Of a DNA stretch of 64,000 bases, positions 17,720-25,672 are shown piece by piece. The DNA is from Massilia sp. erpn. Lineage in GTDB: Bacteria; Pseudomonadota; Gammaproteobacteria; Burkholderiales; Burkholderiaceae_D. Positions within the stretch are counted from its first letter, which is position 1. The number at the start of each line of letters is the position of its first letter. A model generated the notes under the pieces. It was not told the DNA's origin, searched no databases, and saw only the letters and a program-made list of their open reading frames with translations. The stretch lies in assembly GCF_024400215.1 (NCBI RefSeq), contig NZ_CP053748.1:2046001-2110000 (forward strand). Reading direction: 5' to 3'. The position numbers and the translations under genes were made by a program.

Positions 17720-19582
17720 ATGAATCAGCCCGTTATGGGAGGCGTTGCAACAGTGAACGCGCCAGCTTACATCAAACAGCAAAAGCTGATCAATTGGGTC
17801 GCGGAAATCGCCGCCCTGACCAAACCGGACCGCATCTACTGGTGCGACGGTTCGCAGGAAGAGTACGACCGCCTGTGCGGCGAAATGGTGGCCGCCGGCA
17901 CCATGAAAAAGCTGAACCAGGAAAAGCGTCCGAATTCCTATCTGGCCTGCTCCGATCCGACCGATGTGGCGCGCGTGGAAGACCGCACCTTCATCTGCTC
18001 GAAAACCAAAGAGGAAGCCGGTCCAACCAATAACTGGATGGACCCGACCGAAATGCGCGGCACCCTGAACGGCCTGTTCGACGGCTGCATGGCCGGCCGC
18101 ACCATGTATGTGGTGCCGTTCTCAATGGGCCCTCTGGGTTCGCCGATCGCCCACATCGGCGTGGAATTGTCCGACTCCCCCTACGTGGCCGTGAACATGC
18201 GCACCATGACCCGCATGGGCAAGGCTGTGTACGACGTGCTGGGCACCGATGGCGAGTTCGTGCCTTGCGTGCATACCGTGGGCGTGCCGCTGCAAGCCGG
18301 CCAGAAGGACGTGGCATGGCCATGCAATCCGACCAAGTACATCGTGCATTATCCTGAAACGCGCGAAATCTGGTCCTTCGGTTCCGGCTACGGCGGCAAT
18401 GCGCTGCTGGGCAAGAAGTGCTTCGCGCTGCGCATCGCTTCGAATATGGGCCACCAGGACGCGCAGAACGGCGGCGCCGGCTGGCTGGCCGAGCACATGC
18501 TGATCCTGGGCGTGGAATCGCCGGAAGGCAAAAAGCACTACGTCGCAGCGGCCTTCCCATCGGCCTGCGGCAAAACCAACTTCGCCATGCTGATTCCGCC
18601 CGCATCGTTCAAGGGCTGGAAAGTCACCACCATCGGCGACGACATCGCCTGGATCAAGCCGGGCAAGGATGGCCGTCTGTACGCCATCAATCCGGAAGCG
18701 GGCTACTTCGGCGTGGCACCGGGCACCAACACCAAGACCAACTCGAACTGCATGTCCTGCCTGGGCGAGAACACCATCTTCACCAACGTTGCGCTGACCG
18801 ACGATGGCGACGTGTGGTGGGAAGGCCTGACCAAGGAAGTGCCTGAGCACCTGATCGACTGGCAAGGCAAGGACTGGACGCCAGCTTCCGGCACCAAGGC
18901 AGCGCACCCGAACGCGCGCTTCACCGTGGCCGCGACCCAGAATCCGGTGATCGATCCGGCCTGGGACGATCCAGCCGGCGTGCCGATCTCCGCCTTCATC
19001 TTCGGCGGCCGCCGCTCCACCACCGTGCCGCTCGTCACCGAAGCGCGCAACTGGGTGGAAGGCGTGTACATGGCTGCGACCATGGGTTCCGAAACCACCG
19101 CCGCCGCTGCCGGCCAGATGGGCGTGGTGCGCCGCGATCCGTTCGCCATGCTGCCTTTCATCGGCTACAACATGAGCGACTACTTCCAGCACTGGCTCAA
19201 CCTGGGCAAGAAGCTGGGCGATGCCGGCGCCAAGCTGCCGCAGATCTTCTGCGTCAACTGGTTCCGCACCGACGAAAACGGCCACTTCGTCTGGCCAGGC
19301 TTCGGCGACAATATGCGCGTGCTGAAGTGGATGCTGGAACGCGTGGAAGGCCAGGCTGGCGGCGTGGAAAACGTCTTCGGCACCACCCCGCGCTACGGCG
19401 ACCTGAATTGGGATGGCATCCCGTTCACCGCGGAAGAATTCGAAACCATCACCTCGATCGACAAGGATGCATGGCGCGAAGAACTGAAGCTGCACGCCGA
19501 ATTGTTCGAGAAGCTGGCTTACCACCTGCCGCAGGAACTGAAGGACACCAAGGCCGCCATCGAGCAGCGCCTGAACGCCTGA
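17720..19582 (+). CDS. pckG: Phosphoenolpyruvate carboxykinase (GTP)
   Basis: A 620-residue enzyme that converts oxaloacetate plus GTP to phosphoenolpyruvate, CO2 and GDP, the first committed step of gluconeogenesis from TCA intermediates. The GTP-class fingerprint FPSACGKTN near residue 280 holds the hyperreactive cysteine and P-loop; further family segments are [33 protein letters not shown] and [13 protein letters not shown]. Length matches the class. The ATG follows GGAGG. A strong terminator follows, so it is monocistronic. Confidence 0.97.
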   Translation: MNQPVMGGVATVNAPAYIKQQKLINWVAEIAALTKPDRIYWCDGSQEEYDRLCGEMVAAGTMKKLNQEKRPNSYLACSDPTDVARVEDRTFICSKTKEEAGPTNNWMDPTEMRGTLNGLFDGCMAGRTMYVVPFSMGPLGSPIAHIGVELSDSPYVAVNMRTMTRMGKAVYDVLGTDGEFVPCVHTVGVPLQAGQKDVAWPCNPTKYIVHYPETREIWSFGSGYGGNALLGKKCFALRIASNMGHQDAQNGGAGWLAEHMLILGVESPEGKKHYVAAAFPSACGKTNFAMLIPPASFKGWKVTTIGDDIAWIKPGKDGRLYAINPEAGYFGVAPGTNTKTNSNCMSCLGENTIFTNVALTDDGDVWWEGLTKEVPEHLIDWQGKDWTPASGTKAAHPNARFTVAATQNPVIDPAWDDPAGVPISAFIFGGRRSTTVPLVTEARNWVEGVYMAATMGSETTAAAAGQMGVVRRDPFAMLPFIGYNMSDYFQHWLNLGKKLGDAGAKLPQIFCVNWFRTDENGHFVWPGFGDNMRVLKWMLERVEGQAGGVENVFGTTPRYGDLNWDGIPFTAEEFETITSIDKDAWREELKLHAELFEKLAYHLPQELKDTKAAIEQRLNA

Positions 19583-19609
19583 TTCCGCAAGCCGTCCCGG
19601 TTTGATGAG

Positions 19610-19639
19610 ATGCCCCGCCATGTGCGGGGCATTTTTTTT
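19610..19639 (+). terminator. Rho-independent terminator of pckG
   Basis: A 9-bp perfect stem ATGCCCCGC/GCGGGGCAT with loop CATGT is followed by a run of eight T residues, 28 bases past the stop. Confidence 0.92.
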
Positions 19640-19688
19640 GGGGCCGTTGTAGAATTCTTCGGGTGAAAATTCTTCTGAAGAGGTCAGC

Positions 19689-20489
19689 ATGGCTGACCTG
19701 ACACTCGACCGAGCCCTGGTCGACACCTCCGATGGCCCGCTCCTGTTTGTCGCAGCAGGTCGCGCCCCGGACACCGAGTTTGCCCAGGGACCGCACCAGC
19801 ATTCGCGCGGCCAGCTTTTCGGCTCGCTGCAGGGCTTGCTGTCGGTCGGCATCGAGAGCGGGGTTTGGGTGGTGCCGGCCATTCATGCCGTGTGGCTGCC
19901 GCCCCATCATGTGCATTCGGTGCGCTCGCACGGACCCTTCAACGGCTGGAGTGTCTTCATCGCCGAAGCGGCCTGCGAAACCCTGCCCAAGCATCCCTGC
20001 ACCCTGCGCGTATCCGGTCTGCTGCGCGAAGCGGTGTTGCGCGCCGGTACCTGGCCATACGAGGAGCTGGATGGCGCGCGTGAGCATGTAGCCGCCGTCA
20101 TCCTTGATGAAATCCGCCACCTGCCGGCCGAGACCTTCGGCCTGCCGCTGCCGAAGGATGCGCGCCTGCTGCGTATTGCGCGCGCCTTGATCGACAATCC
20201 CGCCGACGAGCGCGATCGGGAGCAGTGGGCAAGCTGGGGCGCCGTCAGCACGCGCACGTTGAGCCGCCGCTTCGTCGACGAGACGGGCTTCAGTTTCACG
20301 GCCTGGCGCCAGCGCGCCCGACTGATGCGCGCGCTCGAACTACTGGCGGCCGGCGAGCCGGTGACGCGCATCGCCATCGACCTTGGTTATTCCTCGGCTA
20401 CGGCCTTCATTACCTTGTTCCGGCGCACATTCGGGGCAACGCCCGCCGTCTATCGGGAGCGTCTGCAGCGCGGCGCTTCCAGCGATTGA
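19689..20489 (+). CDS. AraC-family transcriptional regulator
   Basis: A 266-residue regulator: an N-terminal cupin-like sensor half (HQHSRGQLFGS near residue 37, with VWLPPHHVHSV near residue 75) and a C-terminal double helix-turn-helix from about residue 165 to 258 containing WASWGAVSTRTLSRRF and AIDLGYSSATAFITLFRRTFG. The last segment is the diagnostic AraC signature. The effector and targets are unknown. A start at the ATG behind GAAGAGG is supported by the usual family length. Confidence 0.9.
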   Translation: MADLTLDRALVDTSDGPLLFVAAGRAPDTEFAQGPHQHSRGQLFGSLQGLLSVGIESGVWVVPAIHAVWLPPHHVHSVRSHGPFNGWSVFIAEAACETLPKHPCTLRVSGLLREAVLRAGTWPYEELDGAREHVAAVILDEIRHLPAETFGLPLPKDARLLRIARALIDNPADERDREQWASWGAVSTRTLSRRFVDETGFSFTAWRQRARLMRALELLAAGEPVTRIAIDLGYSSATAFITLFRRTFGATPAVYRERLQRGASSD

Positions 20490-20501
20490 GCGCCGCATCG
20501 T

Positions 20502-20882
20502 TCACTGGTCCCCGGCCAGCAATTCCCTGCCTTGCTGGATGGCCTGCTCTTCGCTGGCCGCGAATTTCACCGCGAAGCCGAAAGCCTTGCTGGCCGTTGC
20601 CGCCACCAAGCGCATCGCTGCCGGAATAGGCTTCTCTCCTTCGACGACAATCATCCCGCGGCATAGCTGCCGCATGCGCTCCTTGACCTTCTTGAAGAAG
20701 AGCGCCTTCTCCTTGCGTTCCTCGGCCGTTTCATCCTGACGATCATCGTGCCGGTGATTGGTGATCAGGACGAAGGGCTGGTCTTGCGCGAGGAGTTGCT
20801 GGATTTGCTCCGTAACGGGGATGCTGGATTCCACCTCTTCCCTGATGTAGACGAATGGCGCTTGCGAGATATCGATGAACAT
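20502..20882 (-). CDS. Hypothetical small alpha/beta protein
   Basis: A 126-residue cytoplasmic protein that I do not recognise. It alternates hydrophobic strands and charged helices: PFVYIREEV, PFVLITNHR, then a Lys/Glu-rich helix (about 60-85, EERKEKALFFKKVKER) and RGMIVVEGE. The pattern resembles STAS or similar small domains only superficially. The ATG follows AGGAAG at good spacing; longer in-frame starts upstream lack a ribosome binding site. It is convergent with the AraC gene (12 bases) and divergent from the rtcB transcript. Confidence 0.7.
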   Translation of the reverse strand: MFIDISQAPFVYIREEVESSIPVTEQIQQLLAQDQPFVLITNHRHDDRQDETAEERKEKALFFKKVKERMRQLCRGMIVVEGEKPIPAAMRLVAATASKAFGFAVKFAASEEQAIQQGRELLAGDQ

Positions 20883-21040
20883 GCTGACTTCCTGGTAAAA
20901 GAGAACGTTTGAAAAAGGCACGCAAGGCCGGCTTGCGCACCATTGCCAGCATGTCGTTTATGCGAATCCGGCGCTCACGCGGATGCGCCAATGCGTAGCG
21001 CGCAGCTGCCATTCCGTGCACGCGGTGATCAAAAAAACGC

Positions 21041-21070
21041 TTGACAGCGGATTCGGGACGGGTGCAGAAT
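21041..21070 (+). promoter_or_regulatory. Sigma-70 type promoter for the rtcB leader
   Basis: TTGACA (21041-21046) and CAGAAT (21065-21070) are separated by 18 bases, predicting a start near 21077, just upstream of the structured leader. No -24/-12 sigma-54 element was recognised, unlike the RtcR-controlled enterobacterial rtc operon. Confidence 0.65.
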
Positions 21071-21117
21071 CCGCTCCACTGATTTTTGTTCAACCCCAAT
21101 TCTTAGAAAGGACGACC

Positions 21118-21156
21118 ATGCCACGTACGGCTATCACATCGCAGCACACTCGATAG
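21118..21156 (+). CDS. Possible 12-residue leader peptide
   Basis: An ATG preceded by AAAGGA at 5 bases spacing opens a 12-codon frame (MPRTAITSQHTR) inside the structured leader. The Shine-Dalgarno lies in the 5' strand of the closing stem, so translation and folding would compete. It may be a chance frame; only its good initiation signal and place in an attenuator-like leader speak for it. Confidence 0.35.
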   Translation: MPRTAITSQHTR

Positions 21157-21220
21157 CCCTGAGCAGCGTGCTCGGGGCCAGGCAATATTGCCGCCCTGAG
21201 CCGGTCGTTCTTCTGACATG

Positions 21221-21252
21221 AACCCCGGTGAGGAAACTTGCTGGGGTTTTTT
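21221..21252 (+). terminator. Intrinsic terminator in rtcB leader
   Basis: AACCCC pairs with GGGGTT, extended inward by G-T and G-C pairs to about 11 bp around loop GGAAAC, followed by TTTTTT. It lies 34 bases upstream of the rtcB start, so some mechanism of read-through is needed, or rtcB has another promoter. Confidence 0.75.
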
Positions 21253-21269
21253 GTTTTCCAGAACCCCGG
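21241..21269 (+). promoter_or_regulatory. Competing (antiterminator-like) hairpin
   Basis: The terminator's 3' strand CTGGGGTT (21241-21248) can pair equally well with a second copy of AACCCCGG at 21262-21269. The two pairings exclude each other, as in classical attenuators. A further hairpin, GGCGTAACG/CGTTATGCC (21268-21290), encloses the rtcB ATG. Confidence 0.55.
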
Positions 21270-21285
21270 CGTAACGAAAGACGTT

Positions 21286-22494
21286 ATGCCAATCAAACAA
21301 AGCCTGCACAAAGGCCTGGTGCCTGTGCACATCTATACGGATGACATCGATCATTCGGCCATCCAGCAACTGCTGAATATTTCGAACCTGCCCATCGTGC
21401 ATCCGCACGTGGCGGCCATGCCCGACGTCCATGCCGGCATCGGCGCAACCGTCGGCAGCGTGATCCCGACGCGTGGCGCCATTATTCCGGCCGCCGTCGG
21501 CGTCGACATCGGCTGCGGCATGAATGCCGTGCGCACCACGCTGAGCGCGAGCCAGCTGCCCGACAACCTGGCCCGCGTGCGCAGCGCGATTGAAACGCTG
21601 ATACCGGTCGGTTTCGAGCAGCATGCTTTCGACAAGGTGCGCGGCTCGGCACATGCCCGCGTCGGCCGTCCGCTCAACGACCGCCTGGACCGCATCGTGG
21701 CGCGCCACAAAGGCATCATGAAGATGCAGCACAAGTTCGCGCAGACCTGGATCTGCCAGCTTGGCACGCTGGGCGGCGGCAACCACTTCATCGAGTTGTG
21801 TATCGATGAGGAGCAGCGCGTCTGGATCATGCTGCATTCGGGCTCGCGCGGCATCGGCAATGTCATCGGCCGCTACTTCATTTCCGCCGCGCGCAAGGAG
21901 ATGATGCGGCACAAGGTGAACCTGCCGGACCGCGACCTGTCCTACTTCAGCGAAGGTTCGGAACTGTTCGACGACTATGTGGAAGCGGTGGACTGGGCCC
22001 AGGATTACGCCATGCTGAACCGGCGCGAAATGATGCGTCGCGTGGTGGCCGCACTGGAGCCGCATGTCCCGCCGTTCAAGCTCGATGGCGAGGCGATCAA
22101 CTGCCACCACAACTACGTGGCGCAGGAAGCGCACTTCGGCCACAAGCTGTACGTCACCCGCAAGGGCGCGATTTCGGCGCGCGAAGGCGAGCTGGGAATC
22201 ATCCCCGGCAGCATGGGCGCCCGCAGCTACATCGTGCGCGGCAAGGGCAACGAGGAATCGTTCTGCTCCTGCTCGCACGGCGCGGGCCGCCGCATGAGCC
22301 GCAGCGAGGCGAAACGCAAATTCAACCGTTTCGACCTGGCGCAACAGACCCAGGGCATCGAATGCCGCAAGGATGGCGGCGTGGTGGACGAAATCCCCGC
22401 CGCCTATAAAGACATCGACCAGGTCATGGCGCACCAGTCCGACCTCGTCGAAATCGTGCACACGCTGAAGCAAGTCGTGTGCGTGAAAGGATAA
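21286..22494 (+). CDS. rtcB: RNA-splicing ligase RtcB
   Basis: A 402-residue GTP- and Mn-dependent ligase that joins RNA 2',3'-cyclic phosphate (3'-phosphate) ends to 5'-OH ends, repairing cleaved tRNA or rRNA. Family blocks are all present: MPDVHAG near residue 46, GVDIGCGMNAVRT near 76 with the metal-binding cysteine, GTLGGGNHFIE near 163, HSGSRGIGN near 187, and the C-terminal CSHGAGRRMSR with the histidine that is guanylylated. Length matches E. coli RtcB (408). The ATG chosen aligns with the family N-terminus; it has no good Shine-Dalgarno and sits in a hairpin, suggesting translational control. It heads a four-gene operon. Confidence 0.95.
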   Translation: MPIKQSLHKGLVPVHIYTDDIDHSAIQQLLNISNLPIVHPHVAAMPDVHAGIGATVGSVIPTRGAIIPAAVGVDIGCGMNAVRTTLSASQLPDNLARVRSAIETLIPVGFEQHAFDKVRGSAHARVGRPLNDRLDRIVARHKGIMKMQHKFAQTWICQLGTLGGGNHFIELCIDEEQRVWIMLHSGSRGIGNVIGRYFISAARKEMMRHKVNLPDRDLSYFSEGSELFDDYVEAVDWAQDYAMLNRREMMRRVVAALEPHVPPFKLDGEAINCHHNYVAQEAHFGHKLYVTRKGAISAREGELGIIPGSMGARSYIVRGKGNEESFCSCSHGAGRRMSRSEAKRKFNRFDLAQQTQGIECRKDGGVVDEIPAAYKDIDQVMAHQSDLVEIVHTLKQVVCVKG

Positions 22495-22497
22495 GCA

Positions 22498-22644
22498 ATG
22501 AAGGTAACGATTAAATTGCCGAAGCCGCGCAATCCGCTGGCCGTGCTGGCACGCCAGCGCAAGGCCGGTGGTCACCAGCGCAGCGAACAATCGCGGCGTG
22601 AATTGAAACAGCAACTGCGCCGCCAGCTGGCGCGAGAGGAATAA
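22498..22644 (+). CDS. 48-residue basic small protein in rtcB operon
   Basis: A short gene that starts 3 bases after the rtcB stop and ends 4 bases before the MoxR gene, with the same strand and codon bias. The product is very basic, with a beta-like start (MKVTIKLPKPRNPLA) and a Gln/Arg/Glu helix (about residues 26-48, SEQSRRELKQQLRRQL). Such a peptide could bind RNA or a partner ATPase. Tight packing on both sides argues that it is real. I do not know a family for it. Confidence 0.65.
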   Translation: MKVTIKLPKPRNPLAVLARQRKAGGHQRSEQSRRELKQQLRRQLAREE

Positions 22645-22648
22645 GTAA

Positions 22649-23722
22649 ATGCAATCTGCAATCATGTTGAACCAGGAGCAGGCGATCGACTTCCTGCTGC
22701 ACGTGGCGATCGCGCGTCCGGTATTCATGTGGGGTCCGCCGGGCATCGGCAAGAGCGCGCTGGTGCGCCGCTTCGCCGATGCGGTGGGCATGGAGTGCGT
22801 CTCCCTGCTGGGCAGCCAGCTGGCGCCGGAAGACCTGCTGGGCATCCCGCAGATCGACGGCAAGTGCTCGCGCTTTTTCCCGCCGGCGAACATCGTGCGC
22901 GACGAACCGTTCGTGCTGTTCCTGGACGAGCTGAATGCGTCCTCGCATGAGATCCAGAAGGCGTTCTATTCGCTGATCCTGGACCAGCGCATCGGCGAGT
23001 ACAGCCTGCCGCAAGGGACGGTCGTGATCGGCGCGGGCAACCGCGCCAAGGATGCGGCCATCGTCAAGCTCATGCCGTCGGCGCTGGTGAACCGCCTGGT
23101 GCACATCCATCTGCGCGCGGACCATCGCCAATGGCTGGAATGGGCGGCTGCAGAGGGCAGCATCCATCCATGGGTGCTGGAGTACATCCAGCTGCGTCCC
23201 GACCACCTGTGGAGCGAGCCGCCGAAGCATGAGGAGCCGTTCTCCACGCCGCGCAGCTGGCATATGCTGTCCGATGCGCTGCATTCCTTCGGCGAGGAGA
23301 CCAGCGACGATATGCTGGACGCACTCGCCTACGGCCTGCTGTCGCCGACCCATGCCGGCAACTTCAAAGGCTTCCTCAAGCAGCTGCGCCACAAGCACGG
23401 CCTGCACGCCATCCTGAAAGGCGAGCAGCACTGGCCTGACGCGCCGAGCGACCGTGACGTGCTGTACTTCCTGGCGCAATCCTTCCGCGCGCATCTGTTG
23501 AAGGAATTGCCGGAGGAAGAAGCGTCGGTGCGCAGCGCCCACCATGCCTTGTCGATCCGTGCCAAGGACATGCTGCGCGACCTGGCGCGCATCAGCGTCG
23601 AAATCGCGCAATCGATCCTGGGCGAGGATGGGCAAGGCCGCCGCCTGCCGGCCTGGTTCCTGGTCGAAGTGGCGCGCGACCTGCCACGCCTGGCTGGCCG
23701 CGGCCAGAAAGAGAGCGCATGA
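22649..23722 (+). CDS. MoxR-type AAA+ ATPase
   Basis: A 357-residue AAA+ ATPase. Walker A is GPPGIGKS (about residue 30), Walker B is LFLDELN (about 90), sensor 1 is VIGAGNRAKD (about 130), and an arginine finger lies in ALVNRLVH. This matches MoxR-like ATPases, which act as chaperones that load or remodel VWA-domain partners. The next gene, overlapping by ATGA, encodes a VWA protein, fitting the MoxR-VWA partnership. Linkage to rtcB suggests that the pair remodels an RNP such as a ribosome or damaged RNA complex, which is inference. Confidence 0.88.
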   Translation: MQSAIMLNQEQAIDFLLHVAIARPVFMWGPPGIGKSALVRRFADAVGMECVSLLGSQLAPEDLLGIPQIDGKCSRFFPPANIVRDEPFVLFLDELNASSHEIQKAFYSLILDQRIGEYSLPQGTVVIGAGNRAKDAAIVKLMPSALVNRLVHIHLRADHRQWLEWAAAEGSIHPWVLEYIQLRPDHLWSEPPKHEEPFSTPRSWHMLSDALHSFGEETSDDMLDALAYGLLSPTHAGNFKGFLKQLRHKHGLHAILKGEQHWPDAPSDRDVLYFLAQSFRAHLLKELPEEEASVRSAHHALSIRAKDMLRDLARISVEIAQSILGEDGQGRRLPAWFLVEVARDLPRLAGRGQKESA

Positions 23723-25518
23723 GCAAGGACAAGAGGCAGGATTCAGCGGCGCTTGCGCGCCAGGCCGGGATCGAGCAGGTACGCGCTCACCTTGTGCTGG
23801 GCGCTGTCGCAAAGGGCGGCCGGCTTTACGTCGACGAGCAGCAGCGTTTCGTGCCGGCCAAAGCCTGGCTCGCCGTTGCGCCTGATGGCAATGTATGGCT
23901 GCATCCAAAGCGGCGCGCGCAGCCGGAGGAATGGGCACGTGTCATTGGCATCGTTCTTTCCTGCCTCGGTCTTGGGCTGGTGCGCCAGCGCGAACCCGCC
24001 GTGCTGTGGGAAGTTGCCAGCCTGGTGACTGCCATGCGCTTTTGCGCGGAACTGAAGCTGGGCGAGTTGCCGGAAGAATGGCGCCTGCCCGAATGCGAAG
24101 ACGCCAGCGCGGAAAGCCTGTTCCAGCGCTTCTGCATCGATGGGTGTCCGGAACCGCTGCAGGCATGGCATGCGGACATCACGGGAGGCGGGCAGCTGTT
24201 TGTTGCGCTCGATGGGAAGCTACCGCCATGGCAGCGCAAGACGCTCTGGCACGAACTGCTGGCGGACGGCATTGCGCGTGGTGTGGGCAGGGCGCTTGCC
24301 ATCGCAGGCGGCGCGCCGTTGGAGCAGGCAAGCAAGCCGCATAGCCGCGAGCACCGCGCGCGCCGCCGCATGATGGATTGCTATCCCCTGCTCGGCGCGC
24401 TGGCGGCCAGTTTCGACCTGGAGAATGATATTCGCATCTGCCAGCAATACGATATCCGTGTCGCCGCCATCGACGTTGGTGCGCGCCGCATCTGGATCAA
24501 TCCGGCGGCTGGCCTGGACGACGATGAAACATTGTTCGTACTTGCCCATGAGTTGCTGCATGCGGGGCTGAACCATGCTTCGCGGCGGCGCGGACGCGAT
24601 CCCGTGCTGTGGAACGTCGCCTGCGATTTTGCGATCAACAGCTGGCTGATCGAGATGCAGGTCGGCGCGCCACCCGCCATCGGCCTGCTGTACGACGCCG
24701 CGCTGGCGGGACAGTCCTCGGACGAAATCTATGACGGCCTGGCATCCGATATCCGCCGCGCGCGCAAGCTGGCCACCATGCGCGGTGCCGGCCAGCCCGA
24801 TCTTCTTGGTGAGGACAGCGGCAGCCAGTTCACCGATGCCGAGGAATACTGCCGCCGGGCGCTGGCGCAAGGCATGGACCGCTGGGAGCACGATGGCCGC
24901 CGCGGTACGGTGCCGGCCGGCTTGCTGGAAGAGATACGCAGCCTGGCGCAGCCGCCGATTCCCTGGGATGCCAGGCTGGCGCACTGGTTCGACGAGCGTT
25001 TTCCACCGCTCGAAATGCGCCGCAGCTATGCGCGGCCATCGCGCCGGCAGGGCGCAACGCCGGATATCCCGCGCCCATCGCTGTGCAAGCCTCCCGAGGA
25101 GGAGCGCAAGAGCCGCGTCTTCGCCGTGCTGCTCGATACGTCCGGCTCGATGGAGCCGGCGATGCTGGGCAAGGCACTGGGCGCGATCGCCAGCTACGCC
25201 ATGGCGCGCGACGTCATTGCCGTGCGCCTGGTGTGCTGCGATGCGATGGCCTATGACTGCGGCTGGGTCGAACCGGAAAACCTGCTGCATCGCTTCACTT
25301 TGCGCGGACGCGGAGGCACTGTGCTGCAACCGGGCTTCGACCATCTGCAGGATCTGGCACAGCAAGGTGAAATGCCGGCGCATGGACCGGTGCTGGTGGT
25401 CACGGACGGCTGGTGCGAGGACAAGCTTGAAACCCGCATGGACCACGCCTACCTGATGGCCGACGGGCGCCGCCTGCCATTCACCCCGCGCGGCGAAATT
25501 TTCCACGTCACATCGTAA
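23719..25518 (+). CDS. VWA-domain protein with HExxH metallopeptidase-like domain (DUF2201 type)
   Basis: A 599-residue cytoplasmic protein. The middle part has LAHELLHAGLNHASRR near residue 275, an HExxH zinc motif with a third histidine, typical of the putative metallopeptidase domain DUF2201_N. The C-terminal part (about 470-590) is a VWA-like domain with the MIDAS motif DTSGSM and VVTDGWCEDK. The first 200 residues look like an additional uncharacterised domain (LYVDEQQRFVPAKAWLAVAPDG). It overlaps the MoxR gene by ATGA. The usual model is that MoxR drives the VWA protein to act on a target; here the target may be an RNA-repair substrate. Confidence 0.85.
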   Translation: MSKDKRQDSAALARQAGIEQVRAHLVLGAVAKGGRLYVDEQQRFVPAKAWLAVAPDGNVWLHPKRRAQPEEWARVIGIVLSCLGLGLVRQREPAVLWEVASLVTAMRFCAELKLGELPEEWRLPECEDASAESLFQRFCIDGCPEPLQAWHADITGGGQLFVALDGKLPPWQRKTLWHELLADGIARGVGRALAIAGGAPLEQASKPHSREHRARRRMMDCYPLLGALAASFDLENDIRICQQYDIRVAAIDVGARRIWINPAAGLDDDETLFVLAHELLHAGLNHASRRRGRDPVLWNVACDFAINSWLIEMQVGAPPAIGLLYDAALAGQSSDEIYDGLASDIRRARKLATMRGAGQPDLLGEDSGSQFTDAEEYCRRALAQGMDRWEHDGRRGTVPAGLLEEIRSLAQPPIPWDARLAHWFDERFPPLEMRRSYARPSRRQGATPDIPRPSLCKPPEEERKSRVFAVLLDTSGSMEPAMLGKALGAIASYAMARDVIAVRLVCCDAMAYDCGWVEPENLLHRFTLRGRGGTVLQPGFDHLQDLAQQGEMPAHGPVLVVTDGWCEDKLETRMDHAYLMADGRRLPFTPRGEIFHVTS

Positions 25519-25672
25519 CCAACTGAGTCCGCCGGATGGCCGTCGCGTCCACCTCGGTGCCTGGCATTCATCTGCCGTCGAACGGCTTATTGCGCTGGCT
25601 TGTGAGAAAGGGTGCATTTTTCTGTGCCGCGCTGCGGCTATGATACGGAGCTTTGATAAGCGACCTGTCCCC

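Larger units (their letters stand above)
21077..21252 (+). ncRNA. Structured leader or small RNA upstream of rtcB
   Basis: A predicted RNA of about 175 nt. A 10-bp stem (AAGGACGACC at 21108-21117 with GGTCGTTCTT at 21203-21212, one G-T pair) closes a domain of 105 nt that contains three hairpins in order: GGCTATC/GATAGCC with a 16-nt loop (21129-21158), GAGCA/TGCTC with loop GCG (21161-21173, extendable by two pairs), and GGGC..GGCA/TGCC..GCCC (21175-21196). An intrinsic terminator follows at 21221-21252. The layout is cloverleaf-like but there is no T-loop or CCA. It may be a stand-alone sRNA or an attenuating leader for rtcB. I do not recognise an Rfam family. Confidence 0.6.

Noticed and set aside
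18122..19882. 586-codon frame antisense to pckG
   Set aside because: Mirror frame of a highly biased gene; no start signal or domain.
21077..21252. rtcB leader as a tRNA or Y RNA gene
   Set aside because: The closing stem and three arms recall a cloverleaf, but there is no T-loop consensus, no 7-bp acceptor with 76-nt length, no CCA and no Ro gene nearby.
21103..22893. 596-codon frame antisense to rtcB
   Set aside because: Complement of rtcB and the leader; the plus strand has the RtcB motifs.
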